Both the position numbers and the translations under genes were made by a program. The notes under the pieces were generated by a model, which had not been told where the DNA came from, ran no database searches, and saw only the letters and a program-made list of their open reading frames with translations. Below are positions 1 through 11,310 of a DNA stretch of 64,000 nt, one piece after another. Positions within the stretch are counted from its first letter, which is position 1, and each line of letters opens with the position of its first letter. The DNA comes from Siphonodentalium dalli (Eukaryota; Mollusca; Scaphopoda; Gadilida; Siphonodentaliidae), in contig CP136061.1 of assembly GCA_032622095.1 (NCBI GenBank), positions 66,655,127 to 66,719,126 on the forward strand. The letters are read 5' to 3'.

Positions 1-356
1 AGAATTGATAATATCACTGCATATAAAAACCCATTGTGATTACACGCTAAATTGATAAATAGTAATGCAATTGTTCATAAATTATGTTCACATAGTCACC
101 ACAGTCCTCACAATGTCCAATTCCCGCGGTGTCCACGATAAGACTAACTAGTTAATATTGTTTTATAATCGAGAAATTCTCTTTATGTTCTTAAAACCGT
201 CCATAAACATGTTTCCACTAAACGTTCGGGATTGAAACAGATAGACTCTGAAAGTAGACATGCTGCTGGTGGTACAGAAAATGTTCTCATGTCGTGTTCA
301 ACATTCCGAAGTTACGCGACCTTATTTCTGCGACATACAAGGAATTTGACAAATCG
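1..356. other. No recognisable feature
   Basis: AT-rich sequence in which I see no exon, repeat boundary or palindrome. The 80-codon frame that begins near 294 runs into the adjacent transposon end and shows no known domain. Confidence 0.4.
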
Positions 357-752
357 TTAACCCTATCAGTGCCAGGGGTTGATCTCATCGGCCCTAATTT
401 ACGGTCTGTAAAATCGGCCCTAAAAAAAAAAAAACTGGCTAAAACCTCAGGGGCATGTTATAACTCAAAACTATCACCAAGTATTCATAGTAATAATTTT
501 GATGCCCATGAAAAACGTAAGATTCCCTGGCACTAAACCTACAAATAAGTCTGTTAAAGAATATAATTTTTTTTATTAAAATGGTAAAAAATTGTAAAAA
601 ATAATAATAAATGATGAAAAATTGTTAGGCCAATGCATTCTCTTATATATGCGAGGCGACCTATAATAGGTCGACTCGCATATATAAGAGAATGCATTGG
701 CACAGGGTATATGGGTTGATAGAACAATCGGACCTGGCACTGAAAGGGTTAA
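357..752. mobile_element. piggyBac-like non-autonomous element
   Basis: The segment starts TTAACCCTATCAGTGCCAGG and ends with the near-complement CCTGGCACTGAAAGGGTTAA. A TTAA target site with terminal repeats starting CCC is typical of the piggyBac superfamily. The interior has a T/A-rich stretch and a strong inverted repeat (630-700). There is no transposase. A near-palindromic relative with the same ends lies at 36,547-36,761. Assignment to piggyBac rests on the TTAA/CCC ends only. Confidence 0.6.
630..700. repeat. 71-bp inverted repeat inside the piggyBac-like element
   Basis: Arms CCAATGCATTCTCTTATATA and its complement flank a short loop (GCGACCTATAATAGGTCG). A one-armed relative of this block, sharing the arm and the following CACAGGG, is at about 42,984-43,048, next to T-rich tandem DNA. 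Confidence 0.7.
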
Positions 753-996
753 AGTAGCGAGGGCAGGGTATATGTAGGGTTAGCTTTTCTGCTATAGATC
801 TTTACCAAAAACGTGGTATCTGGACCGGACTGTACTGGGTCGGCTTGATAGTGGTCTGGACATTAGGGTTTGCCTACATATAGTCATGCCCAAGTAAATC
901 CCACATATTGTATCTAGTTATATAGTCTCAGGCAATTTGTACATGAATATATTTTATAAATGAACATTATGCAATATTATATGGAATGTGAAAGTA

Positions 997-1209
997 CTGT
1001 AATGCCCTAAGTAATCGACTCCTTAACCACAGCAGAATTATGAGTAACTTTTCAGGATTTAGTCGGAAATATGGATTGTTGCCATTCATCGGAAAGCTCT
1101 CACATAGACCTTTCCGATGAATGGCAACAAGCCATATTTCCAACTAAATCCTGAAAAGTTACCCATAATTCTGCTGTGGTTAAGGAGTCGATTACTTAGG
1201 GTATTGCTG
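997..1209. mobile_element. TA-target foldback MITE (Tc1/mariner/pogo-like ends)
   Basis: A 213-bp, almost fully palindromic element. Its ends read CTGTAATGCCC and GGGTATTGCTG, and it is flanked by TA on both sides (995-996, 1210-1211). The arms are about 100 bp. The central hairpin (GCCATTCATCGGAAAGCTCTC and complement) recurs in the relative at 59,960-60,177. It is non-autonomous. A TA duplication with CAG-type ends points to the Tc1/mariner/pogo group, by inference. Confidence 0.7.
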
Positions 1210-1210
1210 T

Positions 1211-1390
1211 AGACTAAAACTCACCAGATCAAAGTACCCGCTTGTTGAGAAAGTCGATGCTTGTGTGTCCTGTGGAAGTAAGAGGATCAACCTGTACATA
1301 AGTGGAGAACTGGTAATGGGAAATCCCAGCCTGAGCCTCGCCGTAAACGATCAAATTGTTATTGCCGTCCAGAGATACATTTCCAAATAA
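1211..1390 (+). CDS. Candidate terminal exon, unidentified (possibly NTR-like C-terminus)
   Basis: About 59 codons stay open to a TAA at 1388-1390, and an AATAAA overlaps the stop (1386-1391). The frame contains a CVSC motif, then YISGEL, an SLSLAV strand and QIVIAVQRYIS. This faintly recalls the C-terminal part of netrin/TIMP-type (NTR) modules, but I do not claim the family. The TA MITE ends exactly at the 5' edge. If the MITE is removed, the frame continues back to an ATG at 960 with a stop just before it. The acceptor could be the MITE-derived CTGTAG or a site upstream. It could also be chance. Confidence 0.3.
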   Translation, partial: RLKLTRSKYPLVEKVDACVSCGSKRINLYISGELVMGNPSLSLAVNDQIVIAVQRYISK

Positions 1391-1468
1391 AAACGTTTTA
1401 GTTGTACTGACTCATTGTAACAAAGTTAAAAAAACACACGTAGATGTGGTAGTTTCTCTATATATATA

Positions 1469-2213
1469 CTAGCAGGGTGGCCCGCCACTGGCGGCAATCG
1501 TCAGAAACATGACAATTTTTAATTTTTTAAAATAATTTTTTTAATTAATATTTTTAATTAATTTTTTTAATTAATTTTATTTTTCAATGAGTTAATTGTG
1601 TCTTTTTAATTTACTGGCTCTTTTAATTAATTTTTTTAATTATATATTTTTTTTCTTTCAATTTGACCCGATTTGACCTTGAATTGATCATTTTCAAGGT
1701 CAAGGTCAGGTCGGGTGTAACAATTTAACCCGTACATGACACTTCCCGTAGGTAGCAAGTTTGAGCTCAATCGGTTCGAGTCTATAAAGGACACACATAT
1801 ATATCATTTGTGGGTACCCGTTTCAAGGTGAAGATCACCTCGGACGTTAAACTGACCCGATGAAAATTTCCCCCGTTCACATGAAGTACGTAGGAATCAC
1901 ACAACACGCTCATGTCTGGATACATACGCTCACGCCCGGACACAGACGTAAGAATCACATTACACGCATACGCTCTTTATCAACGACACTGCGGATACGA
2001 ACGCTCTTTAACTATCAACGCGATTAACTCCACAGTGCCGTTTTTGTGACTGAGAGTGGAGAACGGGTGCTCGGAGCTTCTCCAAAACGCCGCGACGACC
2101 ATTCCCGTTTTTTTTACCCTTAGATGGGAAGTTTGGTCTCGATCGGTGCAGCCGTTTTGGATTCTATAAAGTATATATATATATATAGTCACATATATAT
2201 TTATATATATATT
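1469..2213 (+). repeat. Degenerate ACTAGC-type interspersed repeat
   Basis: Begins ACTAGCAGGGTGGCCCGCC, a diverged form of the start motif seen at 2214, 3476, 4736 and 5264. It holds a TTAATT-rich stretch, then TCAAGGTCAAGGTCA (1694-1708) and the usual 'cggtt cgagtctataaagga' closing region. The end is ragged, and the 1,900-1,990 part repeats CACGCTC/ACGCCCGGACA-like pieces. Confidence 0.5.
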
Positions 2214-3427
2214 TATACTAGCAGGTGGACCCGACTTCGTCCGGGCTGTTTCCCCTCTGCTTTTCGGCGAATTGCGCGATTTGACCTTGAATTGTCCATT
2301 TTGAAGGTCACGATTTGACCCGTCCAAAACACTGCCCGGACAAAAGTACCCGTCGAAATCCATCGAGTTTTACCCGATTTGACCTCGAATTGATCATTGG
2401 TCAGGTCGGGGTCACGATTTGACCCGTCCAAAACACTCCCTGGAAAAAATTACCACTAAGTATCAAATGTCGTCAAAATCCGTCTGGCAGTTTTCCAACA
2501 CCAACACCAACACCCCAAAAATGGTGGAAATCGGCCCAGCGGATACCGGGAAATCGGCCCAGCGGATACCGAGATACCCTATGTATCAAATTTCGTCCCG
2601 CCAGTTTTACCCGATTTGATTTCCACTCAAGTATATAAACGCGCCTCTTATACACACGCTCATTAATTATCAAGCTTCAACGTAAAGATAAATTAGCATT
2701 GTGTGGTAAATTTTAACTAATTATAACTAATTATTTTCTCGCCGTCAAAGTTGAACAATGTCGATGTTGTTGGCATTGACGGCTTGGGGGCCACCGGTAG
2801 ATTCGTACACGGAAGTCATTTCAGCTAAATGGATTCTTGGATGAGATTCCAGACCATAAATATGATAATAATTTAGCGAACTTTTACCCGCGGGGTAACT
2901 GTAAACAAATTGAGCCTATGCGTGGTGTGAATATACATAAAATAAATCTATCGACAATAGACCTAAGAATATCAGCTGTAACAAAATTTATATATCAGAA
3001 ATTGTAAATGATATATTTTGGGATAGATACACGATTCTTAATAGCCTGAAAATTGACAATATATATTGTAAATGTTATAATTTTGGGATAAATACAACAC
3101 GATACATAATTTCCTGCAAATTGCTCACGTTCGTCGACGTATGAATATAGAGTTATTCTCCCTGCATTGGGTGACAATCACGCCGGATCCGGATATATGA
3201 GTTTTGAAGGTCAAGGTCGCGTCGCACGGGTAAATTAATATGCCTATGCCAGTTCCCGACCGAAAGTACCCCCACATACCAAGTTTCATCAAAATCGGGT
3301 CGGCCGTTTTCGAGTTCATCGCGATCAAACACACACACACACCCTCACACACATACACACACACATACACACACAGATCTTCCAAAAATATATAATAGAT
3401 ATATACGGAGTTCTCAAAATATATAGT

Positions 3428-3430
<3 letters not shown>
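2214..3430 (+). repeat. Interspersed repeat family A, copies/fragments
   Basis: Starts ACTAGCAGGTGGACCCGACT and has alternating GACCTTGAATTG / AAGGTCAAGGTCA paragraphs. Non-repeat-like DNA interrupts it at about 2,640-3,170. It resumes at 3,180 with the family's 3' part (ACATACCAAGTTTCATC, then GGGTCGGCCGTTTTCGAG), which ends in CA-rich DNA and AGATCTTCCAAAA. ORFs here are spread over both strands and follow the repeat, not a gene. Confidence 0.6.

Positions 3431-3475
<45 letters not shown>
3431..3475. repeat. (TA)n microsatellite
   Basis: About 22 uninterrupted TA dinucleotides lie directly before a family A start, as is usual for this repeat type. Confidence 0.95.
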
Positions 3476-3476
<1 letters not shown>

Positions 3477-4103
3477 AGCAGGTGGACCCGACTTCGTCCG
3501 GGATGTTTCCCTCTGCTTTTCGGCGAATTGCGCGATTTGACATTGAATTGTCCATTTTGAAGGTCAAGGTCAGGTGGGATCACGATTTGACCCGTCCAAA
3601 ACACTGCCCGGATAAAAGTACCCGACAAAAGTACCCGTCAAAATCCATCCGGTTTTACCCGATTTGACCTTGAATTGATCATTTTGAAGGTCAAGGTCAG
3701 GTCGGGGTCACGATTTGACCCGTCCAAAACACTCAGTGGACAAAAGTAACCATATGTATACAATTTCGTGGAAATCCCATCAAAATTCGTGATTCGAACT
3801 TGAATTAACCCAATTTCAAGGTCAAGGTCACATCGCACGGGCAAACGAATATGCTTACGACACTCCCCATACGAAAGTATCCCTAGACACTAATTTTCAT
3901 CGAAATCCCGTGATACTCGGCGTTTGGCCTTGAAATGACCCGATTTCAAGGTCAAGGTCACGTCGCACGGGCAAATTAATAGGCATATGCCACTCCCCGC
4001 CGAAAGTACCCCCACATACCAAGTTTCATCGAAATCGGTTCGGCCGTTTTCGAGTCCATCGCGAACAGACAGACATACAGATTTCCCAAAATATATAATA
4101 GAC
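3476..4103 (+). repeat. Interspersed repeat family A, copy 3
   Basis: From AGCAGGTGGACCCGACTTCG to the terminal CAGATTTCCCAAAATATATA. It contains AGGTCAAGGTCA at 3561, 3688, 3818 and 3948, i.e. four direct AGGTCA repeats with zero spacing. Each sits after a TGACCTTGAA-type inverted half-site. Copy 4 lies head to tail after repeat B. Confidence 0.7.
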
Positions 4104-4735
4104 TAGCCGATGAGCCCGACGTTGTCCGGGCTATTCAAAAACCAAATTTCAAGTCGATAGCTCTACCCGTTTGCGAGATCTGGTCTGCGCATGCGCAAAG
4201 CTGGCGTCGCACGGACTCGGCGACCCGATAAAATTCGTATCCGGGGCAGGATACATTCACATACCAAATTTCAAGTCGATAGCTCCACCCGTTTCCGAGA
4301 TCTCGTCTGCGCATGCACGAAGCTGGCGTCGCACGGGCTCGGCGACCCGATAAAATTCGTATCCGGGGCAAGATACATTCACATACCAAATTTCAAGTCG
4401 ATAGCTCCACCCGTTTCCGAGATCTCGTCTGCGCATGCGCGAAGCTGGCGTCGCACGGACTCGGCGACCCGATAAAATTCGTATCCGGGGCAAGATACAT
4501 TCACATAGCAAGTTTCAAGTCGATAGCTCTACCCGTTTCCGAGATCTCGACTGCGCATGCGCGAAGCGGGCGCCGCACGGGTTCGCCAATACGACAACGA
4601 CGACCGCCTGGTCAAACTACACACACGTACCAAGTTTCGTCCAGATCGGTCGAGAATCGTAGATTTGTATAAATGACATACAGACAGACATACAGACAGA
4701 CAGAGGTCTTCAAAATATATATGAGATATATATAT
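4104..4735 (+). repeat. Interspersed repeat family B with 122-bp internal tandem repeats, copy 1
   Basis: Starts ACTAGCCGATGAGCCCGACG and ends CAGACAGACAGAGGTCTTCA plus an AT tail. The middle is four tandem units of exactly 122 bp (ACCAAATTTCAAGTCGATAG at 4141, 4263, 4385 and the variant at 4507). Each unit contains CTGCGCATGCGC. Overlapping ORFs in several frames arise from the repeats. Confidence 0.75.
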
Positions 4736-5262
4736 ATACTAGCAGGTGGATACGACTTCGTCCGGGCTGTTTCCCCTCTGCTTTTCGGCGAATTGCGCGA
4801 TTTGACCTTGAATTGTCCATTTTGAAGGTCAAGGTCAGGTGGGGGTCACGATTTGACCTGTCCAAAACACTGCCCCGATAAAAGTACCCGACAAAAGTAC
4901 CCGTCGAAATCCATCCGGTTTTACCCGATTTGACATCGAATTGATCATTTTGAAGGTCGAGGTATGGTCGGGGTCACGACTCGATGTCACGTCGCACGGG
5001 CAAATTAATAGGCCTATGCCACTCCCCGGCCGAAAGTATCCCCACATACCAAGTTTCATCGAAATCCCGTGATACTCGGGCGTTTGACCTTGAAATGATC
5101 CGATTTCAAGGTCAAGGTCACGTCGCAGGGGCAAATTAATATGCCTATGCCACCCCCCGGCCGAAAGTACCCACACATACCAAGTTTCATCGAAATCGGG
5201 TCGGCTGTTTTCGAGTTCATCGCGATCACACACACACACAGATCTTCCAAAATATATATATA
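4736..5262 (+). repeat. Interspersed repeat family A, copy 4
   Basis: Repeats the order of the 3,476 copy with small indels, with AGGTCAAGGTCA at 4826 and 5109. It ends in a CA run and AGATCTTCCAAAATATATA. It forms the second half of the A-B-A-B head-to-tail series. Confidence 0.7.
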
Positions 5263-5632
5263 CTAGCCGATGAGCCCGACGTTGTCCGGGCTATTCAAAA
5301 ACCAAATTTCAAGTCGATAGCTCCACCCGTTTCCGAGATCTGGTCTGCGCATGCGCGAAGCTTTCGTCGCACGGACTCGGCGACCCGATAAAATTCGTAT
5401 CCGGGGCAAGATACATTCACATACCAAATTTCAAGTCGATAGCTCCACCCGTTTCCGAGAATCGGGCGCCGCACGGGCTCGCCAATACGACAACGACGAC
5501 CGCCTGGTCAAACTACACACACGTACCAAGTTTCGTCCCGATCGGTCGAGAATCGTAGATTTGTATCAATGACAGACATACAGACAGACAGACAGACAAA
5601 CAGAGGTCTTCAAAATATATATGAGATATATA
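5263..5632 (+). repeat. Interspersed repeat family B, copy 2 (contracted)
   Basis: Same start and same CAGAGGTCTTCAAAATATAT end as the copy at 4,104, but with only two 122-bp-type units where the first copy has four. This shows contraction or expansion of the internal tandem array. Confidence 0.75.
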
Positions 5633-5694
5633 TATTACTCTCGTTGAAGCTTTAATTGTATTGCCGCATCATTACTTATTGTTAAATTTTGAGG

Positions 5695-5780
5695 AGCGGG
5701 GTATATCTAAGTGGTTAGCACTTGTACCCCAATCCATGGTAGTCACACCTTTACGTGTATTGGCAATAACATATGTTTAA
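5695..5780 (+). mobile_element. tRNA-derived SINE, copy 1 (fragment)
   Basis: GAGCGGGGTATATCTAAGTG GTTAGCACTTGTACCCC resembles a tRNA 5' half with an A-box-like region (CTAAGTGGTTAGCAC). It is followed by TATTGGCAATA and ATATGTTTAA. The same order of blocks occurs at 11,563-11,646, so this is an interspersed family rather than a tRNA gene. Confidence 0.55.
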
Positions 5781-6286
5781 CTAACTAAATAAATAAGTGA
5801 CATAATTATATGAACCCATCGTCTATAATAATATTATATGTCAGCTCTTGCGATTAGTCAATCAGCGTCGATAAATAGTGACGGCATATGAACCCATATT
5901 AGGTCAGTGACCCCATATGAAATCAATATTAGGTGCTTATTCACTATCTTGTTTTTGGTGTATTTTTGGTGTATTTTGGCGCCAAGAAAGGTGATATCTG
6001 TCGGAAATCATTTTCTGCAAATTTAAAGACATAGTACTATGTACCAAAACCTGCATGCGATGTATTTGAGGAATTCTAAAAACTCATAAATTAACTATCA
6101 AACTCAACAAGTTGTCCTACTTCTGGTGATTAGCCATTGACTCAATGGGTTGACGTTCAACGCCCATGGCGCGTCACTGTGACGTTAAATAAGTTGGCCA
6201 TAGACAAACATACCAAATTAATATAAATTACAGCGACGATTAATTAAAGGGATATGCTGGATTTTGTCCACTGACATAATACATAC
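5781..6286. other. No recognisable feature
   Basis: AT-rich unique-looking DNA. Short direct echoes (ATATGAACCCAT) are present but no gene or bounded repeat. Confidence 0.4.
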
Positions 6287-6427
6287 GTTACGGGATGCTT
6301 AGTGTTCAGATGTGGTGTCATGTGAGGCTCAGCGAGATCAGTATTAGACTCGGCCTACGGCCTCGCCTAATATTGATCTCACTTCGCCTCACATGACACG
6401 ATATCCGACCACTAAGCGTCCCGTAAC
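6287..6427. mobile_element. Foldback element, 141 bp
   Basis: Imperfect inverted arms, GTTACGGGATGCTTAGTG and CACTAAGCGTCCCGTAAC, continue inward through TCATGTGAGGC / GCCTCACATGA to a GGCCTACGGCC centre. It is non-coding and looks like a small MITE. I see no clear target duplication. Confidence 0.6.
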
Positions 6428-6602
6428 TTATAATAATTGCGAATGTCTATTTGTCCGCTAGAGCAATTGACGTATAAGCCCACCAGTGGGTTCCAAATTG
6501 GTCTATCTGTTTATGAGGAAGATAATAGTTCAGGTTGGAGATTTCTAGAATGACGCTGTCGAAGTCAGTGATGGGAAGGGGGAGGGACACCAAACTCGAG
6601 GA

Positions 6603-6975
6603 CAAACATAATCAGCGCGTAAATAGTATATTGTCGCCAAGACGTACGATTGTGTACGTAAACAAGAACCTGCTCGTGTTACAGAAGTTTTACTTCTGTT
6701 CACATAACACAGCGCAATTCTATTGGTTAATCACACACAAATGATATAAACGCTCTTTATTATTTCCATATCAGGAGAACAGTAACACATAACGCTCTTT
6801 ATGATTACCATATCCGGATCTAAATAAATGCCAGGTTCTGTAACTTTTTTTGCTTTATATAGAACAAACTATGTCTATATTTTACTATTCTTTCTAATTG
6901 TGGCTGTTTTTGACGGAGCTGAATATTTTAACAGCATACCCACCGCCAACACCGCCCGTATCTTTAACCAAATAT
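6603..6975 (+). repeat. Dispersed repeat S, forward copy
   Basis: Matches 38,460-38,886 in inverse orientation in the same block order: CAGCGCGTAAATAGTATATT, the TTCTGTT/ACATAACAC part, AACGCTCTTTATTATTTCC, and TGACGGAGCTGAATATTTTA. The 69- and 78-codon frames here are by-products. Confidence 0.65.
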
Positions 6976-7169
6976 ATAGCAATCTTCGCGATATAGGCAA
7001 TCTAATGCGTTATTGGAAGATACAACAGTTTTGCCGTCCGAGAGAGGGATGGGAGTTTCAGTAGTGGCGCTAAAATTAAACGGACATGACTCAATCGAGT
7101 TTTCAAATTTAGTCTATATACGTAATTTGGAAGGCGATATGCCAGCTTAATATGCTCTGGAATTTACTT

Positions 7170-7470
7170 GACATTACCACAGCCATTTTCCAGCTGTTTC
7201 AATTTTTCGCACAGAGGTGAAACAAACGATCTTTATTTCTATCATATCTGGAATATAGACTAACACGGAACGCTCTTTTCTGTTCCATGCCGTTTGGGAC
7301 CCAAACTCCGTGTTCAAATTGCTTCAATGCGTATTTCTGAGACATATAATGCCCATATAATGCCCATAGAAAGGTATTTCAAGTATTTATCGACCTATTT
7401 ATATATCTGGACAAATTAAAAAGAGAATATTATTTGGTATATTTTGGAGGATAAATCGCCATATGCATGG
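7170..7470 (+). repeat. Dispersed repeat R, copy 1
   Basis: Shares ordered blocks with 33,232-33,515 (+), 51,345-51,660 (-), 62,828-63,125 (-) and 63,190-63,345 (-). The blocks are CAGCCATTTTCCAGCTGTTT, CGCTCTTTWTT, a CCRTGTTCAAA block, ACTTCAATGCGT, GCCCATAGAAAGGTATTTCA and GAATATTATTTGGTATATTT. It is probably a non-autonomous element; the class is unknown. Confidence 0.6.
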
Positions 7471-8928
7471 CTTTAATAAAAACTTTGTCGCCGATTATCA
7501 CTAAACTTATATATACATCAGATTTATGGAGGCACCGTGTCGGTTATTCGGGGCGGTGAATAGTTGCCGGGTGGTAAATAGCTGTCAGTCAGAGCCATAA
7601 GTTTATTGTTAACCTCCTGAATTTAGGAGAGCATATATACAAATGACAAATATATACAAGTTATATAAATATGCATGCAAATGTTATACTAGTCACAATA
7701 TTAATCTTACAGTGTTTACGCCATGGCACACGCAGGCGGCCAGGTTCTGACATTTTCAAGTTTCAAGTGTTAGTGAGGTCGGTGATAATCTAATATAGAA
7801 TTAATAAATGTGCCCGAATGCCAGTTGTTATTTTAAAAAAAAACCTGATTAGCAATATCACATTGGATTCTGGAACACACAGGAATCCACCATGCATTCC
7901 AACGGAAATGTAAAATGCTAATATGAATTGTATGAGTCCCCCATATAACTCCTTCAAACCAAAAGAGTTTCTTTGGAGGATCATCGCATGCTGTACACAT
8001 ATGTTTATGTAGTTGACATGCAGTCATGTAGATGTTGTAGATTGGGTTTCCATTGCCTCGTAAAATATTTGTACTTTTGAGGTAGTGCAGGAAAACTATT
8101 GGCGGATTGTAGCATTTGGTGAACGGACGATAGGACTTGAAGAACGTAAATAGTGGTAACCCATCTCACTATGAACGGTAAATAGCGTTGTCGATACACC
8201 ACACAATTACACAAGTTTGAACTCTAAAACGTGCCGTTGAAACCTTAAGAAAACAGAAACGCGCATAAAGAGTATATGTGTAGCTTTTTATACTGTAGCC
8301 AGATCGCGACCCTGTTCTAGATCGTTGATTTCGCGTCTAATCCAATCCATTGGTCGCCAATTACTTCTTCTAGGCGATATTGATTTCAATGATAAATTCC
8401 TCTGGATAACGTTTGTTGTTATGGGGGAAAACTCGTTATACCCAGTAATTTCATGGGTTCTTGGCAGTTCAATAACCCGATGTTCCCGTTTTTAATCTAT
8501 CGGCCCCGCCTCCATTTTCAAAAGCTACATCTAGCAAACAAATATTCATGCACCCCAACTGTAATATTGCCAGATATAGCTGTTGATATTCTAGAGTCTA
8601 TACCATGATATTTAAACGCTACCACTGCGGACCCAAGCGTGATAATCTTACATCAATAATCGACCACAACGTTAATGACCACAGCGATTGTGAACTACGT
8701 TATTTGGAAAGTTTCCTGAATGAGCGAACATGAAAGGGGGTCGTCCCTGTTTGCAGACACCTATTGTTTTCTGTAGGTTAGGGTAAAGGTGTGAATAATC
8801 CTCTTAATGACTACTTAGGCCTTTCCTAGTTTGTTTGATTGGATTCGGTTTCTGTTCTGCCCTTTTTATTATGAGAAAGAACGGAGGTTTGGGTTGAATT
8901 TATGACTGTTTATTAGTTATGGATAATT
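7471..8928. other. No gene recognised; short inverted match to 10.85 kb
   Basis: A ~55-bp block at about 7,540-7,600 (GGTGAATAGTTGCCGG, GTAAATAGCTGT) recurs inverted at about 10,835-10,890. Otherwise there are only small overlapping reading frames. Confidence 0.4.
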
Positions 8929-9520
8929 TTTTTTTTTATAAAATACATGCAAATAATAATGACAAAAACATGAGGTACAAACATTAATGAATTAGAAACT
9001 TATAAATGACAACAACAACTTGGCCATCTCATCCAGCTACTCTATCTTGAAATGACGTCTGGAATTTTCTAAAGCACGATACTTTCTCTTCTGTGGGGTC
9101 ACTCATAAAATAATGTTCTGTATCTTCATATATGTTCCCACAAAAACATTTTGGATCATCAGTCAGGAATCCATCAAACTTATGTGCTTTTAAATCACTA
9201 CAGCCAAGGCGTATTCTAACATGTACTATCTGTGCGAGACTGTGTCTCACGTTTTCCTTCATAAACGTAAACTGGAATAATTGGATCACCCCATTTCAGA
9301 GTGTATTTCAACAAAGAAATTGATTTTTATATTCCTCATCTAAACAGTTCCATAATCCAGGACCTGATTGAAAGAATGGGTTCAAGAAACCTTTAATCGG
9401 ATTTTGAGAGTATACCCAGCTCAAATTATTTGCTGTTCTCATTTCGTAGTCACTAATATCTGATACCCGTCTTGGAATTTGAAGAGAAATATAGTTGGGA
9501 TATAGATATGATAGTTGGGT
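8929..9520 (-). mobile_element. LINE 3' end (jockey/CR1-like), antisense, broken
   Basis: Read on the - strand, the piece encodes the C-terminus of a non-LTR reverse transcriptase. First comes IPRRVSDISDYEMR and a PFFQSGPGLWNCL stretch, the R..Y..R / FF..A..LWN.L motif that closes many LINE ORFs. After a frameshift near 9,300 comes RLGCSDLKAHKF, then CFCG and a TEHYF segment, a C-x-C...H zinc-finger remnant whose last cysteine position is now SDP. A poly(T) run at 8,929-8,938 would be its poly(A) tail. The 5' part is missing. Confidence 0.65.
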
Positions 9521-11089
9521 GTGGTTTTAGCCAATATCGATTATTGGAACCTTTACACTGGTATAGTCTATATTGGTATTTTAGTAATTTTCCCCAGGGG
9601 CCTGTGGTTGTATATACCCCGTCTCCTTGTAACGTAAAGTATGACTTGTCCCCCTGAAAAACAAGTGACAACAGTTACCGTGGCCTTAGTATTAACAAGT
9701 TGGCCTGGACACAACACTTAACTTGAATCGGCCTAATTGCCAGCGTTGTAACAACACAACCGGTCGCACCTTGAGTTAATCCCCTGCCGCATGTCTGCAA
9801 AGTGAGACCAACCCCATGAAAGGGCCAAATATGCATTGAAGGTTCATCGGGTGTGACCCCAAATGCTCTTGAATCCGAGGGAAGCATAAGATGCCTCGGG
9901 ATTAAAGACGGGGCTGTTTTCATACTAAATGTAAAGTCGAAAATAAAGTTGAACATGCACGCCCACTGATTCGAGTTGAACAGTGCCAGGACCATATAGC
10001 GATATTGCAGATAGTGGACCTGATGCCAAATTCCAACGAGAGATCGAAGATCCCCAATGGAGATATATAGCCACGCCCAATGCCCCATGCATGGTCACTC
10101 TTAAATATTTCTGCAATAATATGTCAATGAAATATATTATTCTACACGCTGCATGAGCGAACTCAATCTCTTCCAGATATGCCAATCCCTGTTACAGGAT
10201 CGATTAAAAGCATTATTGTGTCTGGTTGCTTGTTAAATTAATCTAAACTTTCACTGAAAATAATTCCCGCGGGATCTTTTTCACAAAAAAATAATGTATA
10301 TTATGCTATGTATGGGGTTGACTTTCGCGAGTAAGGTAGTTTATTTGCTTCAAATGACCATATTTCTGCTCGCCGCCACATTTCCCAGAAAATGTCTCGC
10401 TCAAATCGTATAGGAATACAATTTTACTTGATCAGTTATTGGTTCATGCAGTTCTTCGTTATAGTCCAACGTTGATTGCTATCTTCCGTTTACTTGTGCT
10501 ATTTACCGCTCGAGTATGCTACACTCCAACCACTGTTTCGATACGGTATACCCTGAACGAGTTCATTTTTCGCGCATATATGAATACCAAGTTTTATGTA
10601 TGTCACTACCAATCATATTGGAACAGATACGTTTGAGAGTCAGGTTAGATAAATAAATTTCTCGTTTATAATGTATATACGAGTCTTATACAATATTACA
10701 TGATTGCGCTGGGTTATGCTGAGGGTTAACTCGACCATATGGTCATATACGCTCAAATACTAAGCCCAAAATATTCCTTCAAAGACGCAAAGAAATAGCG
10801 TGCTACCCAGAATTACCAACTGAAAGAAGCTTATCGCCGGCGAACAGCTATTTGCAGACGGGCAACTATTTACCGACCTAATACCCAGCGTGGGCACGGA
10901 ATCAGTATCAGTATTTATTGCTTTAATTGTGTTTTCTTCTCTGAGCGAAATGGCCAAGAATCGGCATGGCACATTAAGGTGTCCCTCAACTCAGAACAAG
11001 CTTGAAAATCGGTCCCTTTTCGCCCATGTCGGGGCTAGAATCCGCACCGGTATCTCCATGCTATACGAGGAGTCTACAATGATGTAGTT
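9521..11089. other. No gene recognised; GC-richer patch at 9.69-10.10 kb
   Basis: The patch at 9,690-10,100 is clearly richer in G+C than its surroundings and carries overlapping - strand frames (9,675-10,088 and 9,925-10,185). I recognise no domain in any frame. The rest is featureless AT-rich DNA. Confidence 0.35.
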
Positions 11090-11310
11090 CAAATTTCGCC
11101 ATGGAGGGAGTGGGTCAACATTGATAAATAAATTGTCGCCCATTTCTACCAAACATATATATAGGCATAGGGATTGTTTCGAATCTATTGTTGTGATCCA
11201 AAGTGTCAAATGGGCACCCCATGATATAAGGAGTATAATTGTGTATTTTAAATATTTCAAAGTGGTGCCATCCGGGTCAGGAATAGGGATAGGAGGAATG
11301 GGCAACAAGA
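11090..11310 (-). repeat. Single copy of the 30.6-32.9 kb module (antisense)
   Basis: On the - strand it reads CCTGACCCGGATGGCACCAC, then TTTAAAATACACAATTATAC, then TATATCATGGGG. This is the same order as the repeated modules at 30,561-32,855 (CTGACTCGAATGGCACCAC, TTTAAACCACACCATTAGA, ATATCATGGAG). Confidence 0.55.

Noticed and set aside
3125-3628. 167-codon - strand frame
   Set aside because: Runs through a (TA)n microsatellite (IYIYIY) and repeat family A; not a protein.
4135-4672. Six overlapping 60-119-codon frames on both strands
   Set aside because: They follow the 122-bp tandem units, which are not a multiple of three, and shift frame from unit to unit. They are repeat artefacts.
9675-10185. 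Two overlapping - strand genes in a GC-richer patch
   Set aside because: Neither frame shows a known motif, both lack splice or poly(A) support, and they overlap in different frames.
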